A DNA stretch of 64,000 nucleotides from Colocasia esculenta (GCA_014218235.1 CM024764.1:67741184-67805183); one strand, 5' to 3'; numbered from the stretch's first letter, positions 1 through 10,857 are shown. Notes: a model not told the origin generated them from the sequence alone. Program-made: numbers and translations.

Positions 1-524
1 GTATATGCTATTATGATTTTCTGAATGATAAAATGTATATAGAAATCAATAAACATGAGAATGTATATGCATTAGTACCATGTTAGGTTGCTATTATACA
101 GTAGAGTTTTGATTTCAGAACTGAGAAAACATGTTAGGTGATATTGTGATGTTATCTTGATAAATTATGTATGAATGTATGAAAGAGCATGATAGACTTA
201 TATGAAAAAATGAAAATTGCATGATCATACATGTTAATGCATTTTGAAATGAATTGGCCAATAAGACATTGCTATGATAGAGATAACTACAAGGAACACC
301 ATGGAATGCCCTTATGGTAATGGTTCACCTACATGAAATGACCTACATGAATCCATGGGCAACGGATTGAAATCCTGGAGGTAGACATGTTCTACTGGTT
401 AAGGTGGGAAGGACTTTCCCCGGTATTGCGCAATAACCAAGACTTCATCACTGCTTTGCCTAGGTGATAAGTGAATGACTACATGCTACATGATCTCTAT
501 TAATAGTGTGGGCTATGTCTTGGC

Positions 525-735
525 AACTAAATGACTACATGACTACATGAACTACATGTCTACATGATAAATGACTACATGATCTACATGTTATATGTCA
601 TATGAACTACATGTCACTAGTTATATGAACTACATGCTACATGTTAAATTGACCACTTGCTACATGATGACTAATTGCATGTTACATGTTATAGATTACA
701 GATTTACTTGAAATTGTTTACATGCTACATGACAT
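525..735. repeat. CTACATG heptamer array inside LTR
   Basis: The word CTACATG (also GCTACATG, ACTACATG) recurs about every 8-20 bp, more than ten times. Homologous arrays occur at the same relative place in the solo LTR (about 6150-6310) and in the T1 3' LTR (about 48150-48310). The spacing is irregular, so this is a simple-sequence expansion and not a strict tandem repeat. Confidence 0.75.
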
Positions 736-990
736 TGAACATATGTTTTAAGGAATTGACTACATGCCATGCCATATGAACATGCTTTTGAAATATGAGA
801 TGTAAGATATATGTTACATGAATTGTTTTATGTTCACGAATAAATAACCATGTTATGCAAAGAATGATTGCCAAATGACTTAGAACATGTTGATAGGAAG
901 AGTTATACGATATCAAGGATGTGTGAGAAATATGTTATCATGTTTTAAACCTAGTATATGTTATGTCTTGAATTGTCTTTCATGTGACTT

Positions 991-1028
991 GCCGGGTCTT
1001 GTAGACTCACACTTGATTAACATTTCAG
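991..1028 (+). promoter_or_regulatory. LTR hairpin plus acceptor-like CAG|G
   Basis: A stem GGGTCT (994-999) pairs with AGACTC (1003-1008) across a 3-nt loop, with one G-T pair. It is followed by a pyrimidine-rich run ending ATTTCAG|GAG at 1028. Six other LTRs in this window have the same arrangement with different stem bases, 330-400 nt before the LTR end. Function is inferred only. Confidence 0.55.
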
Positions 1029-1769
1029 GAGAGACAGAGGATACCTAGGAGTTAGTGCACACTGACTCGGAGAGTGAGGACGTGGAGACTTAGTGATTTA
1101 CTTGAGTGTTGGAGAGATTATGTATGTGAGGACATGATGTACTTTGAATTTTATTCATTTGAACTTATGGATTGTAATAAGTTGGACTATTTCTATCTTT
1201 CCCTTATGTTTTAGACTTAGTATTTGAATATGATGTTGATTGAAAAATTTGGTTCCATGTTCCGTTGCAATTTGTTGGAATTAAATTGTTATTTATGTAT
1301 GTCTCAATCTGTACTGTCTATTGTTGGATATTCTCCACTGTAATACCTCTATTGGATCCAATGTGAGTTGGAATAACTGTACTGGGTCCAAGAGGGGCGT
1401 TACAGGACATGCTCGTGGTACTTGGAGCGAGGAGGAGGTGGCCATTTTGACGTGAAGGCCCCAGCGGGTCGGTTCTACTTTTGGAGGTAGGGACCCTTGT
1501 TCTCATCTTGCCCTAGCATTCTCCCCTCCCCCTTGAGATCATGCTTTCCCCATGGTTTGGGTTGTGGGGTGAGAGAACCATGCTCGTGGTTGAGTGAGAT
1601 TTTCCATCGAGCGTAGATTCTTGTAAATCCATGTTTGTGGGGTTTTGAGGGTGGTTTGGATGGTTTAATGGTTTTCCTACATGTTGCCCATGCTCCCCTC
1701 CCCTGTGGTGTGTTTGTATGGTGTTTTGGGGTGGTCTCCGGGAGGATCGTCTCGGAACCCTCCTCGGCT

Positions 1770-1945
1770 GAAGACATGACCACTATAGAGGTCGCGATGA
1801 TGTCGCGACCGGCATGGCCGGCGCGACATCATCGCCAAGCTCTTGTGCGTCGCGACAAGGTCCACCGCAACAGTGTAATGACAGGGTAGGGCGTCACGAC
1901 ATGGTCGCGACGGCCTGATGCATCGCGACTATAGTAGAGACAGGT
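1770..1945. repeat. TCGCGAC-word array in H LTR
   Basis: GTCGCGAC, TCGCGAT, CGTCACGAC and related words recur about every 15-25 bp. Unrelated spacer bases separate them. The same style of array is present in the gag-only element LTRs (8925-9180, 13940-14205) and in the solo LTR (36510-36745). Confidence 0.7.
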
Positions 1946-2739
1946 TAGGGTCTTGCGAAGTTCCATGTTTTTGTGGGGTCTTCGCCGTTTCCTCTTCTTA
2001 CTGTACCCATGGCACCAGTCCTAGTTCCCTAGTGCGGTCCTACACTAGTCGTTCGCCCGGTGCTTGGCACTTGAGGGCTTTACCCGTATGAGAGGTTGTT
2101 ACCGTTGCCTGGGACCCCCGTCCCCGCAGGCCTATTGAGGGAGTACTCTGGGCGCCGTGCGTGCTCGAGTCACGGACTCTGGAGCAGAGGGGAAAACGGT
2201 GGTTAGGACAGCGGCATTGAGTCATTTGCAGAGCTCTTGTAGTTGGTCTGGGACGCCGAGGTCATTTTGAGGAGTTCTTCCCAGCGCAGTCCAGCTAGTC
2301 CTTTTCTCACTGCCTAGCTCCTTGTGGCCCCGGAACCACTTGGAGAGGCCAGGCGTGGGACCGTAGTCTAGCCAGACTACAGCGATTACTATTGTGTACT
2401 TTGTGTCCTGCCTCACTCTGACGAGACGTGGAGGTTTGGACCTGGGTCGAGGATAAGATGTCAGTAGACGCACCTGATCGGTTGACTAGTGGTAGTGCTT
2501 TCCATAGCTAGTGTTTCTTGTCCAGGCGGGGTTCCCCCTGTCTACGTTTCTAGCCGTGTGGTGGTCACGACGAGCAGTCATACGGAGTTTCCATCCGTGT
2601 TGTACTTCCGTACCAATACTAGTTAGTAGCTTTGCTTCCGCACTTCCGTTTGTAGGTAGAAGATATAACTGCTGTCATTTTAATTAAGTACATAGTTTTG
2701 ACTACCTGTTAGAGCTAGTAGAAGATTGGTAGTCCCTAC

Positions 2740-2783
2740 TGAGCTTCTGTTATGAAGCTAATCTCTTTCCTTTCCAGGTGAGA
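2740..2783 (+). promoter_or_regulatory. LTR hairpin plus recursive-splice-like CAG|GTGAGA
   Basis: A perfect 6-bp stem AGCTTC (2742-2747) / GAAGCT (2754-2759) encloses the loop TGTTAT. It is followed by the pyrimidine tract CTCTTTCCTTTCCAG and then GTGAGA (2778-2783). The site reads as an acceptor followed at once by a donor. The H stem differs entirely in sequence from those of the other LTR families, but its place before the LTR end is the same. Confidence 0.55.
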
Positions 2784-3154
2784 CTTCTCAGCAGCGGCAG
2801 GGCGCGCGCCGGGCGGAGGAGATGGGGCGGTAGTCGTGGTCCCCGTAGCTAGCAGCGGTTTCCCCTTCTCAATGTACATCACCCTTGGGGTATGCCCCTA
2901 AGGGACTTGTTCTTCCCCTACCTTTACTTGTACTAGTTGTGTGTGTTAGGATTGTACCTAGAGTGATACGCAGTGGTTTTGCTCTTCTTTCTGCTTCCGC
3001 GTGTGTGCTCCTAGTTAGCAATTCACATTTACTTTCTTTACATATTTTGTTAGACTTATATTATAGCCCTTTCGGGTCCTCGGATCTGTGGGTGGTGACT
3101 GAGAAAATCGGGTCCTCAGCGTGGGCCGAGGGTCGGGTTCTCGGGGTCATTACA

Positions 3155-3544
3155 TGTGCCGTCTATAATTTTCTTGAATATTTGGTTTTTCGGGAAAATA
3201 AGTTGACGACATGATCGATGGACGTCTACTGCATGCTCGACGACAACAGGGGTTGACGTTAAGTTGACTTGCCAATTTTTGTTGTTTCCATTCTGGGGAG
3301 AAAATGTCGACTGTTTCTAATGCATTTAATGGGAAGATCGGGGCATTTTTGGTTCAAAGGCCAGGATTGAGGCTTAGGTGGTCTGTAGGAGTCCTTGTAA
3401 GACCCCGATTTAGCCTTTAGAAATGGGTTTTTACATTGTCTTGGAGGAGAGAAAGGAGGGCCGAAGGAAGGGTTGCAGAGCATGGTTCATGCGATCTGAA
3501 GCAAGTTGGACCAAGGGAGAACTACAAGGATCATGAACAGAAGG
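3155..3544 (+). mobile_element. T1 (Tekay-type) 5' LTR, segment a
   Basis: This segment is collinear with 46353-46743 of the T1 3' LTR, including the run around 'cctataattttcttgaatatttgg' and 'gaactacaaggat'. The first 172 bp of the LTR lie upstream of H, outside the window. The TATA-like TTATAAG seen in the 3' LTR at 46593-46599 is TTGTAAG here, so this promoter copy is mutated. The segment ends at the GAAGG target site of the next insertion. Confidence 0.8.
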
Positions 3545-4186
3545 TGTGAGACCCCGAATTTTGTGCATTTAATATAATTTAATTGGTGCATGTTATAAGA
3601 AATTTCTTACTTATATGCATGGTTTTAAAGTATGTTATTGTTGTATGTTATATTAATGTGCATAGTGTATTTGAATAATATAATGTGATTATTATGTAAT
3701 CATTGTTGTATATCTTGTAAGTACGCATAAGGTCATTTTGTACATGTAATATATATTTAATGTGCATGCATTATCCATTGTTGTAGTACATAGTATATAC
3801 ATTTAAATCTATGCATGTGGTATGTAATTATGTTGTGTACATATACGAATATATGTTTAACTTTGTGTATATAATATCTACTTATTTTAGTACCATTAAA
3901 ATGTTTATGATGTGTTATTACATCTATTTTAATGAATAGTTGTTTTTGGCCGAGTTGCACAGTTGGAGGCAGCATCCTGTGCCGCTGACTGCATAACCTG
4001 ATTTGTAAACGTCCAGATCGATGGACGTCTATACCTATGTAGACGGCACCATATGTGGACGCCGAGTTCCCAGCTGTCTGACGGTTTCAGATTTGGTAAC
4101 GTCCGCATTTTGCCCGGTTCCAGTTTAGGAAACCTTCCTAAACCCGTAGGAAACCTACCTTAGAGCGTACCCAGAACCCTAAAGTT

Positions 4187-4194
4187 TATATAAA
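4187..4194 (+). promoter_or_regulatory. TATA box TATATAAA of solo LTR-1
   Basis: TATATAAA lies about 640 bp into the LTR and is followed by a GC-richer region, as expected for the LTR core promoter. The transcription start would be about 30 nt downstream. This is inferred from sequence only. Confidence 0.6.
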
Positions 4195-4470
4195 CCCATC
4201 CCTGCGGCCGGATTAAGCCTTTTGCAATGGTGAAACCCTAGCATTCGCAATGGAGAAAAGCTGATCTTTGGAGGTCGGATCCGTCGACTGGAGGTGTTCC
4301 TCGAGGAGCTACAACAACTGGGAGATAGCTTATACATAGAGGAAGCTTTCTCAACCCCGAGGACCCATCTGCATCGACAAGAGAACCAAATCAGAAGAGT
4401 TTCTGAGTACCTGCTTGGCTTGTCCGAGGAGGGCTTCACCGGCAGATTTAGATCTTGTTAGATTTATTCT

Positions 4471-4479
4471 CAGGCAAGT
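4471..4479 (+). other. Donor-like site CAG|GCAAGT (GC-AG type)
   Basis: TTCTCAG|GCAAGTAGC matches the consensus of the rare GC-AG intron donor. T1 has its relics at the homologous place: GAG|GCAATT at 7286-7294 and GAG|TCAAGT at 46866-46874, each one change away. The minus-strand solo LTR has an exact GAG|GCAAGT at 25928-25936. Confidence 0.45.
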
Positions 4480-6149
4480 AGCTTAAGATCCCAACCCATA
4501 GACTTGTCATCTAGGGTTTTATGAATTTTACGGATTTTAAATCGAGTCCTGGAACCCCTTAATTTCACATGTTTCTGCATTAGTTCTGCACTGTGTGCAG
4601 ACAGGAAGTTGACGGCCAATATGTTGCCGCCTAGTTCTTGTCTAGACGGCCACAGATCCCGTCGTTAATTTCTTCTGACGGCCAGGGCTATGCCGTCAAG
4701 TTCGCCTGTTTATACAGAAATACTGTTTAATCCTTGTAATGTGATTTTGGTTGTTCGGTGGTTTGCATGTTGTGCTGTGAGGAAGTTGACGGCAGCATCT
4801 GTTGCAGTCAATATCCTGAGTTGACGGCAATGGATTGCGCTGTTAACTAGTGACGGCGACGTCTATTGTAGTCAAGTTCTTCAGGGTTTACAGAAATGCT
4901 ATTTGATCTATTTATTGTGTTTAATGGGCTTTTGAATTTATGTAAATTGTTGTGAATTTTGGTACGAAGTCCAAGGTGACCATTAGGTCATATCATGAGG
5001 ATTCACTAAATTTCTGAGTATGGTGATAATTAAAAGAATTTTTGTTAATTGAGAATAATTAGGTTTTGATTGTGATAAATTCAGATTAAATGATTTTGTT
5101 CCATGTTATGGATTGATAAACTTATAGTGATCGTGGAATGATTGTTATTATGTTTTAGACCTGTTAGAACCGACTTATTACTGTAAACCATGCTAAAAAG
5201 ATTTATCTTGTTAAGTTGCATGTAATCTATGATTAATTTTTAAAATTATCGTTACTGTTCCGAAAATTATGAAAATTTATAGAAATGTTTCATGTGCTAT
5301 GTATAGGCAGTAGTTAAAATTTTGTCCAATTCTAAGTGTGGTATAGAATGCTAATAATTTCTAAATTCTTTTACACAATGGAATGATATATTTAAATATA
5401 GAATGAGTATGTGTTTGAAGGATGTTATTTTCAGAAACTGTACGGAAGTAGAAGCTCTGTATGCATATTTTATACCTGTGAAAATGAATTAATTACTGTT
5501 TATCATGTTCAAATTAAAGTGCCTTGCAAATTATCTGAAATTATAATGTAATGGTAAAAATAGTTTTACTGTTTATAAAATTCAGAAAAATTAGAGATAT
5601 GTTCCTTATGTTATGTCAATCTTGTGGTTAAATTTTGATATCATTATGAGCACTGTACATATTACTATGGTTTTCTGAACAATAAATGAATATAGAAATC
5701 AATAGACATGATAATGTTTATGCATGTTGAATTTTGGATAAACATAGTACCATGATAGGTTGTCGTTTTATAGTTGGATTTGATTTCAGAACTGAAGATA
5801 TGATATGTGATAATTTCATCATTTCATGATTGCATTAATATATATATGTTATTGCATTTCTAAAATAAATTGGCCTATAAGACATTGCTACTATAGAGAT
5901 TCCTACAGGGAACTACACCATGGATGCCCCTATGGTAATGGTTCAACTATATGACTATATGAATCCGTGGGCAACGGATAGAAATCCTGGAAGTAGACAA
6001 GTTCTACCTGAAAGGTGGGAAGGGCTTTCCCCGGTTTTGCGCAATTCCCATGACTTCATCACTGCATTGCCTAGGTGATAAGCGAATGTCTATATGCTAT
6101 ATGATCTCTATAATAGTGCGGGCTATGTCTTGGCAACTAAATGTTAAAT

Positions 6150-6310
6150 GACTACATGAGTATATGCTACATGACTAGATGACCTACATGCTACATGTTT
6201 ACATGAAAATTGACTACAAGATCTACATGATATATGACTACATGCTGCATGCCTACATGTTACATAATCACATGCCATATGAACTATATGTCTTTTGTTA
6301 TAGGTAATAC
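6150..6310. repeat. CTACATG heptamer array in solo LTR-1
   Basis: CTACATG and close variants are repeated at irregular 8-20 bp steps, in the same relative place as in the LTRs at 1-1404 and 46181-48987. Confidence 0.65.
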
Positions 6311-6760
6311 TCATTGCATGTTTGAATAATCACTTGCTACAAGATAACCCATTGAATGTTGCATAATATAGGTTAGGGAATTTCTTGAATTTGTTTATAT
6401 GCAACATGTCATGAAAAGGTATATGTATGTTTTAAACATAATCCATGTAAAATGATGAGTATGACATTTGTTTAAAACCATGTGTAGGATTTTGTAAATT
6501 ATCCACGTGATAGTAATTACTTGATAAGCATATGTTAGCCTTATGTGAATCCATAGGAAATGAAAGCATAAGTACCCATGTATACATCGTTGATTTACAT
6601 GTATTAGTATAGTTTGTTTAAAAGATTTCATGTTTAATTCTTATGTCATAGCATGAACATATAAGAGTTTAAATGTGAAAGTTTGGTAGGGGAATAAAAT
6701 GTTAAACTGTTAGAAAGCATGCGTGATAAGTGTATGGTTTGTGACTTTTAAGTTGCTTGC

Positions 6761-6800
6761 TGAGTCTATTATGTAGACTCATCCTTGCTTAACATTTCAG
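6761..6800 (+). promoter_or_regulatory. LTR hairpin (8-bp perfect) plus acceptor-like CAG|G
   Basis: TGAGTCTA (6761-6768) pairs perfectly with TAGACTCA (6774-6781) across the loop TTATG. CTTAACATTTCAG|GAG follows, with AG at 6799-6800. This is the strongest member of the hairpin family described in the findings. Confidence 0.6.
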
Positions 6801-7157
6801 GAGATTTAGAAGTTGATAACGTGACAAGATCCAGCGGGGAATCTGAAGATTAGATTGAAGATTTGTGTTTCATTTTCTAGTATGTAAGGAGTTTTGTAAT
6901 GTGACTTGGGCAGTATTGTAATTGGAAACTGGCTATGTAGATGTATTAAGTTATTTCATTCTGGACTATATAGACTGTGGTATGTGAAATTTTCGAATGT
7001 TGATGGAGTAAGAGTTATTAATTTCCGTTGCATATTCCATTTCTATTCGTATATATCTCAGCTCTTTGTATATCGTTGGGGTTTTCTCCCCTGTAGCGGC
7101 TTGCTCTCATCCGACGTGGGTTGGTATAACCGTACCGGGTGGAAGTGGGGCGTTACA

Positions 7158-7506
7158 TAAGGTTCTCCAGGCGTGGTTGCAATTCTGGAGGTTAGATCAA
7201 GCGTTTGACGACGGTGGAAGAGGGCTGCCTTGTGACCAAGGCGAGCATCTTCAAATCTTTTCCCGTGACTCCAGAAGGAGGGTTAGAGGCAATTAGCATG
7301 GGGGAACTGTTTAGGATACTACATTCTTTAGATTTACCATTTTTACAGATTTTTAAACCCATGAAATAAAATGTGGGAAGGGGTTAAATTTTTGTCATTT
7401 TATGTGCAGTTTTCTGCGTTTTCAGGTCTGATGAACTAAACGTCAACATCGACCGCCATTAAATTCATGTAAACGTCAAGCTTTTGGACACCTACTATAT
7501 ATTAAC
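7158..7506 (+). mobile_element. T1 5' LTR, segment b
   Basis: This segment is collinear with 46743-47074 of the T1 3' LTR (ttctccag..., cttcaaatcttttcc, gtcaagcttttgga, tactatatattaac). It starts with the right-hand target duplication of solo LTR-1. It ends with TTAAC, the left target duplication of the gag-only element. Confidence 0.85.
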
Positions 7507-8277
7507 TGTAGCAACCCGAAAAATTTAATACTTAAAATTTTGAAATAATAATTTCTTTAAATTGAAATAATAGAAACATACATACCATTATCGTATGTGC
7601 AAGAATACATCGGAAAATTTGGTAAAAATTATAAATCAACCCCAAATATTATCCCTAAATATTCCACGAAGAAATTCATGCAACAAAAAATATGATTGGC
7701 CAAATGTACATCACAACGTGACTAATTATCTAAATATGGAAACTAAGTCGGAAAACTGTTAACACGGAAAAATAACATGCCCATAAATTAAGAGAACATG
7801 TCGGAGAGATTTCCAACATCATGAAAAGATGACCCATTATCGGAATTGGACCGATGGACCTCTCATAGTCCATGAATAAAAGCAAGAAAGAAAAATGTAA
7901 TAAAATCCAGAACTCTATTATACCCTAATTAAAAAGGGAAATCCCATAAGATAAAATCCAATAAATAATGGGCTTTGTTAAATGGACCATATAAAATTTA
8001 TTGGGCCAAAATAGGGATTTTTAAAAGATGAATAATAGGAAAATATCCTAAATTCGTAACTAAATTATTAATTAAATAGAAAAGGAGTATTTAATGCATT
8101 AAATAGGAAGTTTAAGTTAGAATTAGATTCCTAAACCTACCCTAATAGGTTGGCTATGAATTTAGCTCCCATCCTAACCCAAATAGGAAGTGGAAAGCTT
8201 GGAAGGAGGTTAGGAAAAGAGAAAATTTGGAATTAAATACGAGTTAGAGTACTATTAGGAAATAACAACCCAACAAG

Positions 8278-8285
8278 CATAAATA
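8278..8285 (+). promoter_or_regulatory. TATA box CATAAATA, gag-only 5' LTR
   Basis: GCATAAATACTC is conserved in the 3' LTR (13254-13261) and, as ACATAAATACAC, in solo LTR-2 (35832-35839). It is the only good TATA-like site conserved in all three. Confidence 0.6.
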
Positions 8286-8924
8286 CTCTCCAATCTTTCC
8301 ATGGCCGGCCCTAACACATTGCTGGGGCTTGTTGGACCTGGAGGAGAGGCCAAGGAGGAGGAGAATTCGTGGGGAGAAGGCTTCATCAAGCTTCATCCCG
8401 AGTTCTTCAAGTTCTAGCCCTAGAAGAGGAAATCGACCAATTTGACTGTAGATTGTTCCATGTGATAGGAACAAACTTCTCAAGTTTCGTGATTTATCAT
8501 CGAGCCAATATTTTCTCCTTGATTTTTCATGTTCTGCAATTAGTATGTCCCCGAACCCCCTTGTTATGTCTTGTTCTCCATGTACACTTGACTTCATGCT
8601 ACGAAAATTTTACTAAAGATACTGACGGCTATTAGGGATCTTTTGCCCCTAAAAGCCCTAATTTCTATCCACCTTAGTTCGCGAATTAATTCGTTTACTC
8701 CAACTGTGCAGTGTACCATGATCTCTATGAAGTAACTTGATTTAAGCATGCCGAAACCCTGTCTATTTTCTAATTCTGATTTTGTCTAGATCTGTATAGA
8801 ACTAGTTTCGAGATTTTTCATGTATTGTACAATTTGTTCTTAATTTTTAAAGCACCCTATGTCAAACTATAGAAAGTTGGCCCGAAATTCGAGGCTCAGT
8901 CCTTTTCCCGCTTGAACTCAGGCT

Positions 8925-9180
8925 CAGAACCTGAGAACACGACGGCCCGATAGGCCGCGTTCTCAGGGCCGTCGCGACACAGGTACCTGTCACAATCTGA
9001 TCGTGACAGGGAACCCTGTCGCGTTCTGGCCGCCTGACCGAACGACCCGTCACGATCCTCATATGACCATGTTGTGATCTGCATGTCTGTTTAGACAAGC
9101 CCGTCGCGATCCTTACAAGGCCCTGTCGCATTCTGCCTGAACCCCGTCGCGACCCTTACAAGGGTGCGTCGCGTTCTGGC
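8925..9180. repeat. GTCGCGATC / GTCGCGTTCTG word array, gag-only 5' LTR
   Basis: Words of the form GTCRCGAYC and TGTCGCRTTCTG alternate about every 20-25 bp, roughly a dozen times. Several copies have C-to-T or G-to-A changes at the CG. The same array recurs in the 3' LTR (13940-14205) and in diverged form in solo LTR-2 (36510-36745). Confidence 0.75.
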
Positions 9181-10379
9181 TTCTTGCATGAAAACCCACC
9201 ATTTTGCATGGTCAATTGTTATATAGTCACCCCATGTCCTATTAACTGTCTTGTACACAGAAAGACGAAGTTGTAATTATTGAATATATTTTAATTAATT
9301 TAAGTTAATCACATGATCTATCTTGCACATGATTTTCTCTTACACTTGCACTCACTTTGACCCATCCTATATGGCTTAACTTGGCATGAAAATTGTCACA
9401 TATACATCTAGCAATTTATTTCAATTATATATATTAATTGCCCTATTTTAAATGAACTTGTCTATGTTTCTCGCGTTGTTTGGGGAATACCGTTATCGAT
9501 GCTCCACTGTTCTAGAATTCCTCTAGAACGTCGGGCACTTGTTTCTAGATACACACTCTCTCTTGACTTGGATGAACTCTCTGTCAGATACTCCTTCTAC
9601 GGGACTAGTGAGTCTTTGTTCAAGGCCTCCGTAAGTCTCCTCTGTCCATGGATTCCCACATGGTCGACGAGCTGGTTGTACCATAACACCTATGATACAC
9701 TATAGGGATCGATAAGATCCAGACGGCCTTAGATTGTTCTCTATCTTATCTTGAATCACGCCGGACCTCTGGACCTGTGCATAATGAGGCCAGCGGAAGG
9801 GTTGTGTATTCCACCTGACTACCAACGCCGTACGCACGTGTTGAACAACTGTTACTATCGCTCGTTACTCGACGTTTCTTGTGCAATGTACACTAGCTCT
9901 CATCTATACTCTACTCGCTCATCTATTCACATTCACTCTACCATCTCATCTCTCTCGTCTATTCATCTAGTACTCTCTTGTTACCCTTTGAGCTGTGTGG
10001 CCCCTACTGTTTTGAACTGTTCATGACTGTCTAGGGCTAAAATGGGTCTTGTGACTCTACTGACTTGAATGCATACTGTTCAGGGCATGGAGAGTGTCCG
10101 AGAGGCTCCAATCTAGTCCTGGGGGCAGAGAGCCACCCGAAAATACCTGCAGGGGCTATAGACAGTGTTCTGCATTGCACCGGTTCTGACTGACTATTCT
10201 AAATTAGCTAGACATCTGACTGTTACACTGTTACTGTTAGTCAGTTAAATCAGACATACTGCACTGTTACTGTACTTCCACTGACTGTTACTGAACTATT
10301 ATTGAGCGACTACTGTCGTGCTCTCTACTTGATACTCGCTTTCTTGAGTTATTGTGTACTATCGCGACTTGATCGCATT

Positions 10380-10720
10380 CAAAGTGCTATACTCTCTCGT
10401 TGTCTATTGACAATAAAAGTGCTATGCTATCTCTCGGCTATCTACGGATAACCAAAGTGCCATTACTATTTCGATTGACGAAAGTTAATCAAAAGTGCTA
10501 TACTATCTCGATTGATGAAAATCAATCAAAGTGCAATTTACTCTCTATGTGGCCAAATACTATCTCTCGCCTTGCTATACATGTCGCTTGCTATTCTTGA
10601 CCATGACTTTAATTGCTATTGTTGTTATCATTTCTGTCGTGACTTGACTTTAATCATCGTGCTATACTTGATCCGTCTGCTATTTGAATCATGTTGCTTG
10701 TGCTATTACTTTCTCGACTT
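10380..10720. repeat. Degenerate AAAGTGCTATACT minisatellite, gag-only 5' LTR
   Basis: Units containing (A)AAGTGCTAT(A)CT..CTCG recur about every 35-45 bp between 10380 and 10545. A looser series of TGCTAT words runs on to about 10720. The matching array in the 3' LTR lies at about 15420-15760, and solo LTR-2 has a similar one at about 37640-37905. Confidence 0.65.
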
Positions 10721-10807
10721 TACATGACTCTCTCTATCATTAGTTACTCTGCCATTTAAAGTATTAATCATGTAAAGCCTGCTTGACTATTGAGATTTAA
10801 GTCCTAC

Positions 10808-10857
10808 TGGGCGTTATCGCTCACCCTTCGTTATTTGTTATTGTGTCTTAGGTAAGT
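10808..10857 (+). promoter_or_regulatory. LTR hairpin plus recursive-splice-like AG|GTAAGT
   Basis: TGGGCG (10808-10813) pairs with CGCTCA (10818-10823) across the loop TTAT, with one G-T pair. The pyrimidine-rich TTGTTATTGTGTCTTAG follows and then GTAAGT (10852-10857), a perfect plant donor. In the 3' LTR the matching site is CAG|GTAAGT (15891-15899). Acceptor and donor halves meet with no exon between them. Confidence 0.55.

Larger units (their letters stand above)
1..1404 (+). mobile_element. Tekay-like gypsy LTR, 3' part (left end outside window)
   Basis: This is the downstream part of an LTR of the same superfamily as the T1 3' LTR at 46181-48987. The two align from about 47620 onward, with a shared block around 'tggccaataagacattgct', a shared block around 'tttccccggtattgc', a shared hairpin, and a shared end (GGGTCCAAGAGGGGCGTTACA at 1384-1404). 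It ends in the canonical CA at 1404. It differs from T1 at many sites, so it is a different copy or subfamily. Because the H LTR resumes directly behind it, it is probably nested in H. Whether it is a solo LTR or the 3' LTR of a full element cannot be told here. No coding sequence is seen in it. Confidence 0.8.
1405..3154 (+). mobile_element. Gypsy-type LTR 'H' (3' part), interrupted upstream
   Basis: This stretch contains no gene. Its right end is a canonical LTR end, GGGGTCATTACA at 3143-3154, after which the T1 LTR resumes at LTR offset about 172 (matching 46353 onward). H is therefore an LTR inserted in the T1 5' LTR, and its 5' part lies beyond the window behind the LTR at 1-1404. Its composition is more GC-rich than its neighbours. 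It carries a cluster of TCGCGAC words at 1770-1945, a donor-like GAG|GTAGGG at 1494-1502, and a hairpin with a CAG|GTGAGA site near 2741-2783. Short ORFs in it show no recognisable domain. Confidence 0.65.
4010..4880. repeat. GACGGC / GACGTC word array in solo LTR-1
   Basis: Words such as GGACGTC, TAGACGGC, TTGACGGC and GTCAAGTT recur in two clusters (about 4010-4105 and 4600-4880), many 15-30 bp apart. It is the counterpart of the CG-containing word arrays of the other LTRs, with a different word. Confidence 0.6.
3545..7157 (+). mobile_element. Solo LTR-1 (Tekay-like, 3.6 kb), target duplication GAAGG/TAAGG
   Basis: The sequence begins TGTGAGACCCC and ends GGGGCGTTACA. It splits the T1 LTR between '...gaacagaagg' and 'ttctccagg', which are contiguous in the T1 3' LTR at 46734-46750. 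The flanks are GAAGG (3540-3544) and TAAGG (7158-7162), a 5-bp target duplication with one change. There is no internal region, PBS or second LTR, so this is a solo LTR left by LTR-LTR recombination. It has a TATA box at 4187, a donor-like CAG|GCAAGT at 4471, a GACGGC-word array, a CTACATG array, and a hairpin with acceptor-like site at 6761-6800. Its 3' half is clearly related to T1 and to the LTR at 1-1404. Confidence 0.88.

Noticed and set aside
1026..1083. Short acidic reading frame after CAG|G in several LTRs (for example GETEDTQELVHSDSE-like in T1)
   Set aside because: I considered a conserved spliced C-terminal exon, but length and residues differ too much between families; splice-site conservation explains the likeness better.
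1635..1889. Short open frames on both strands of the H LTR
   Set aside because: Both strands are open by chance in GC-rich LTR sequence; no domain and no matching frame in other LTRs.
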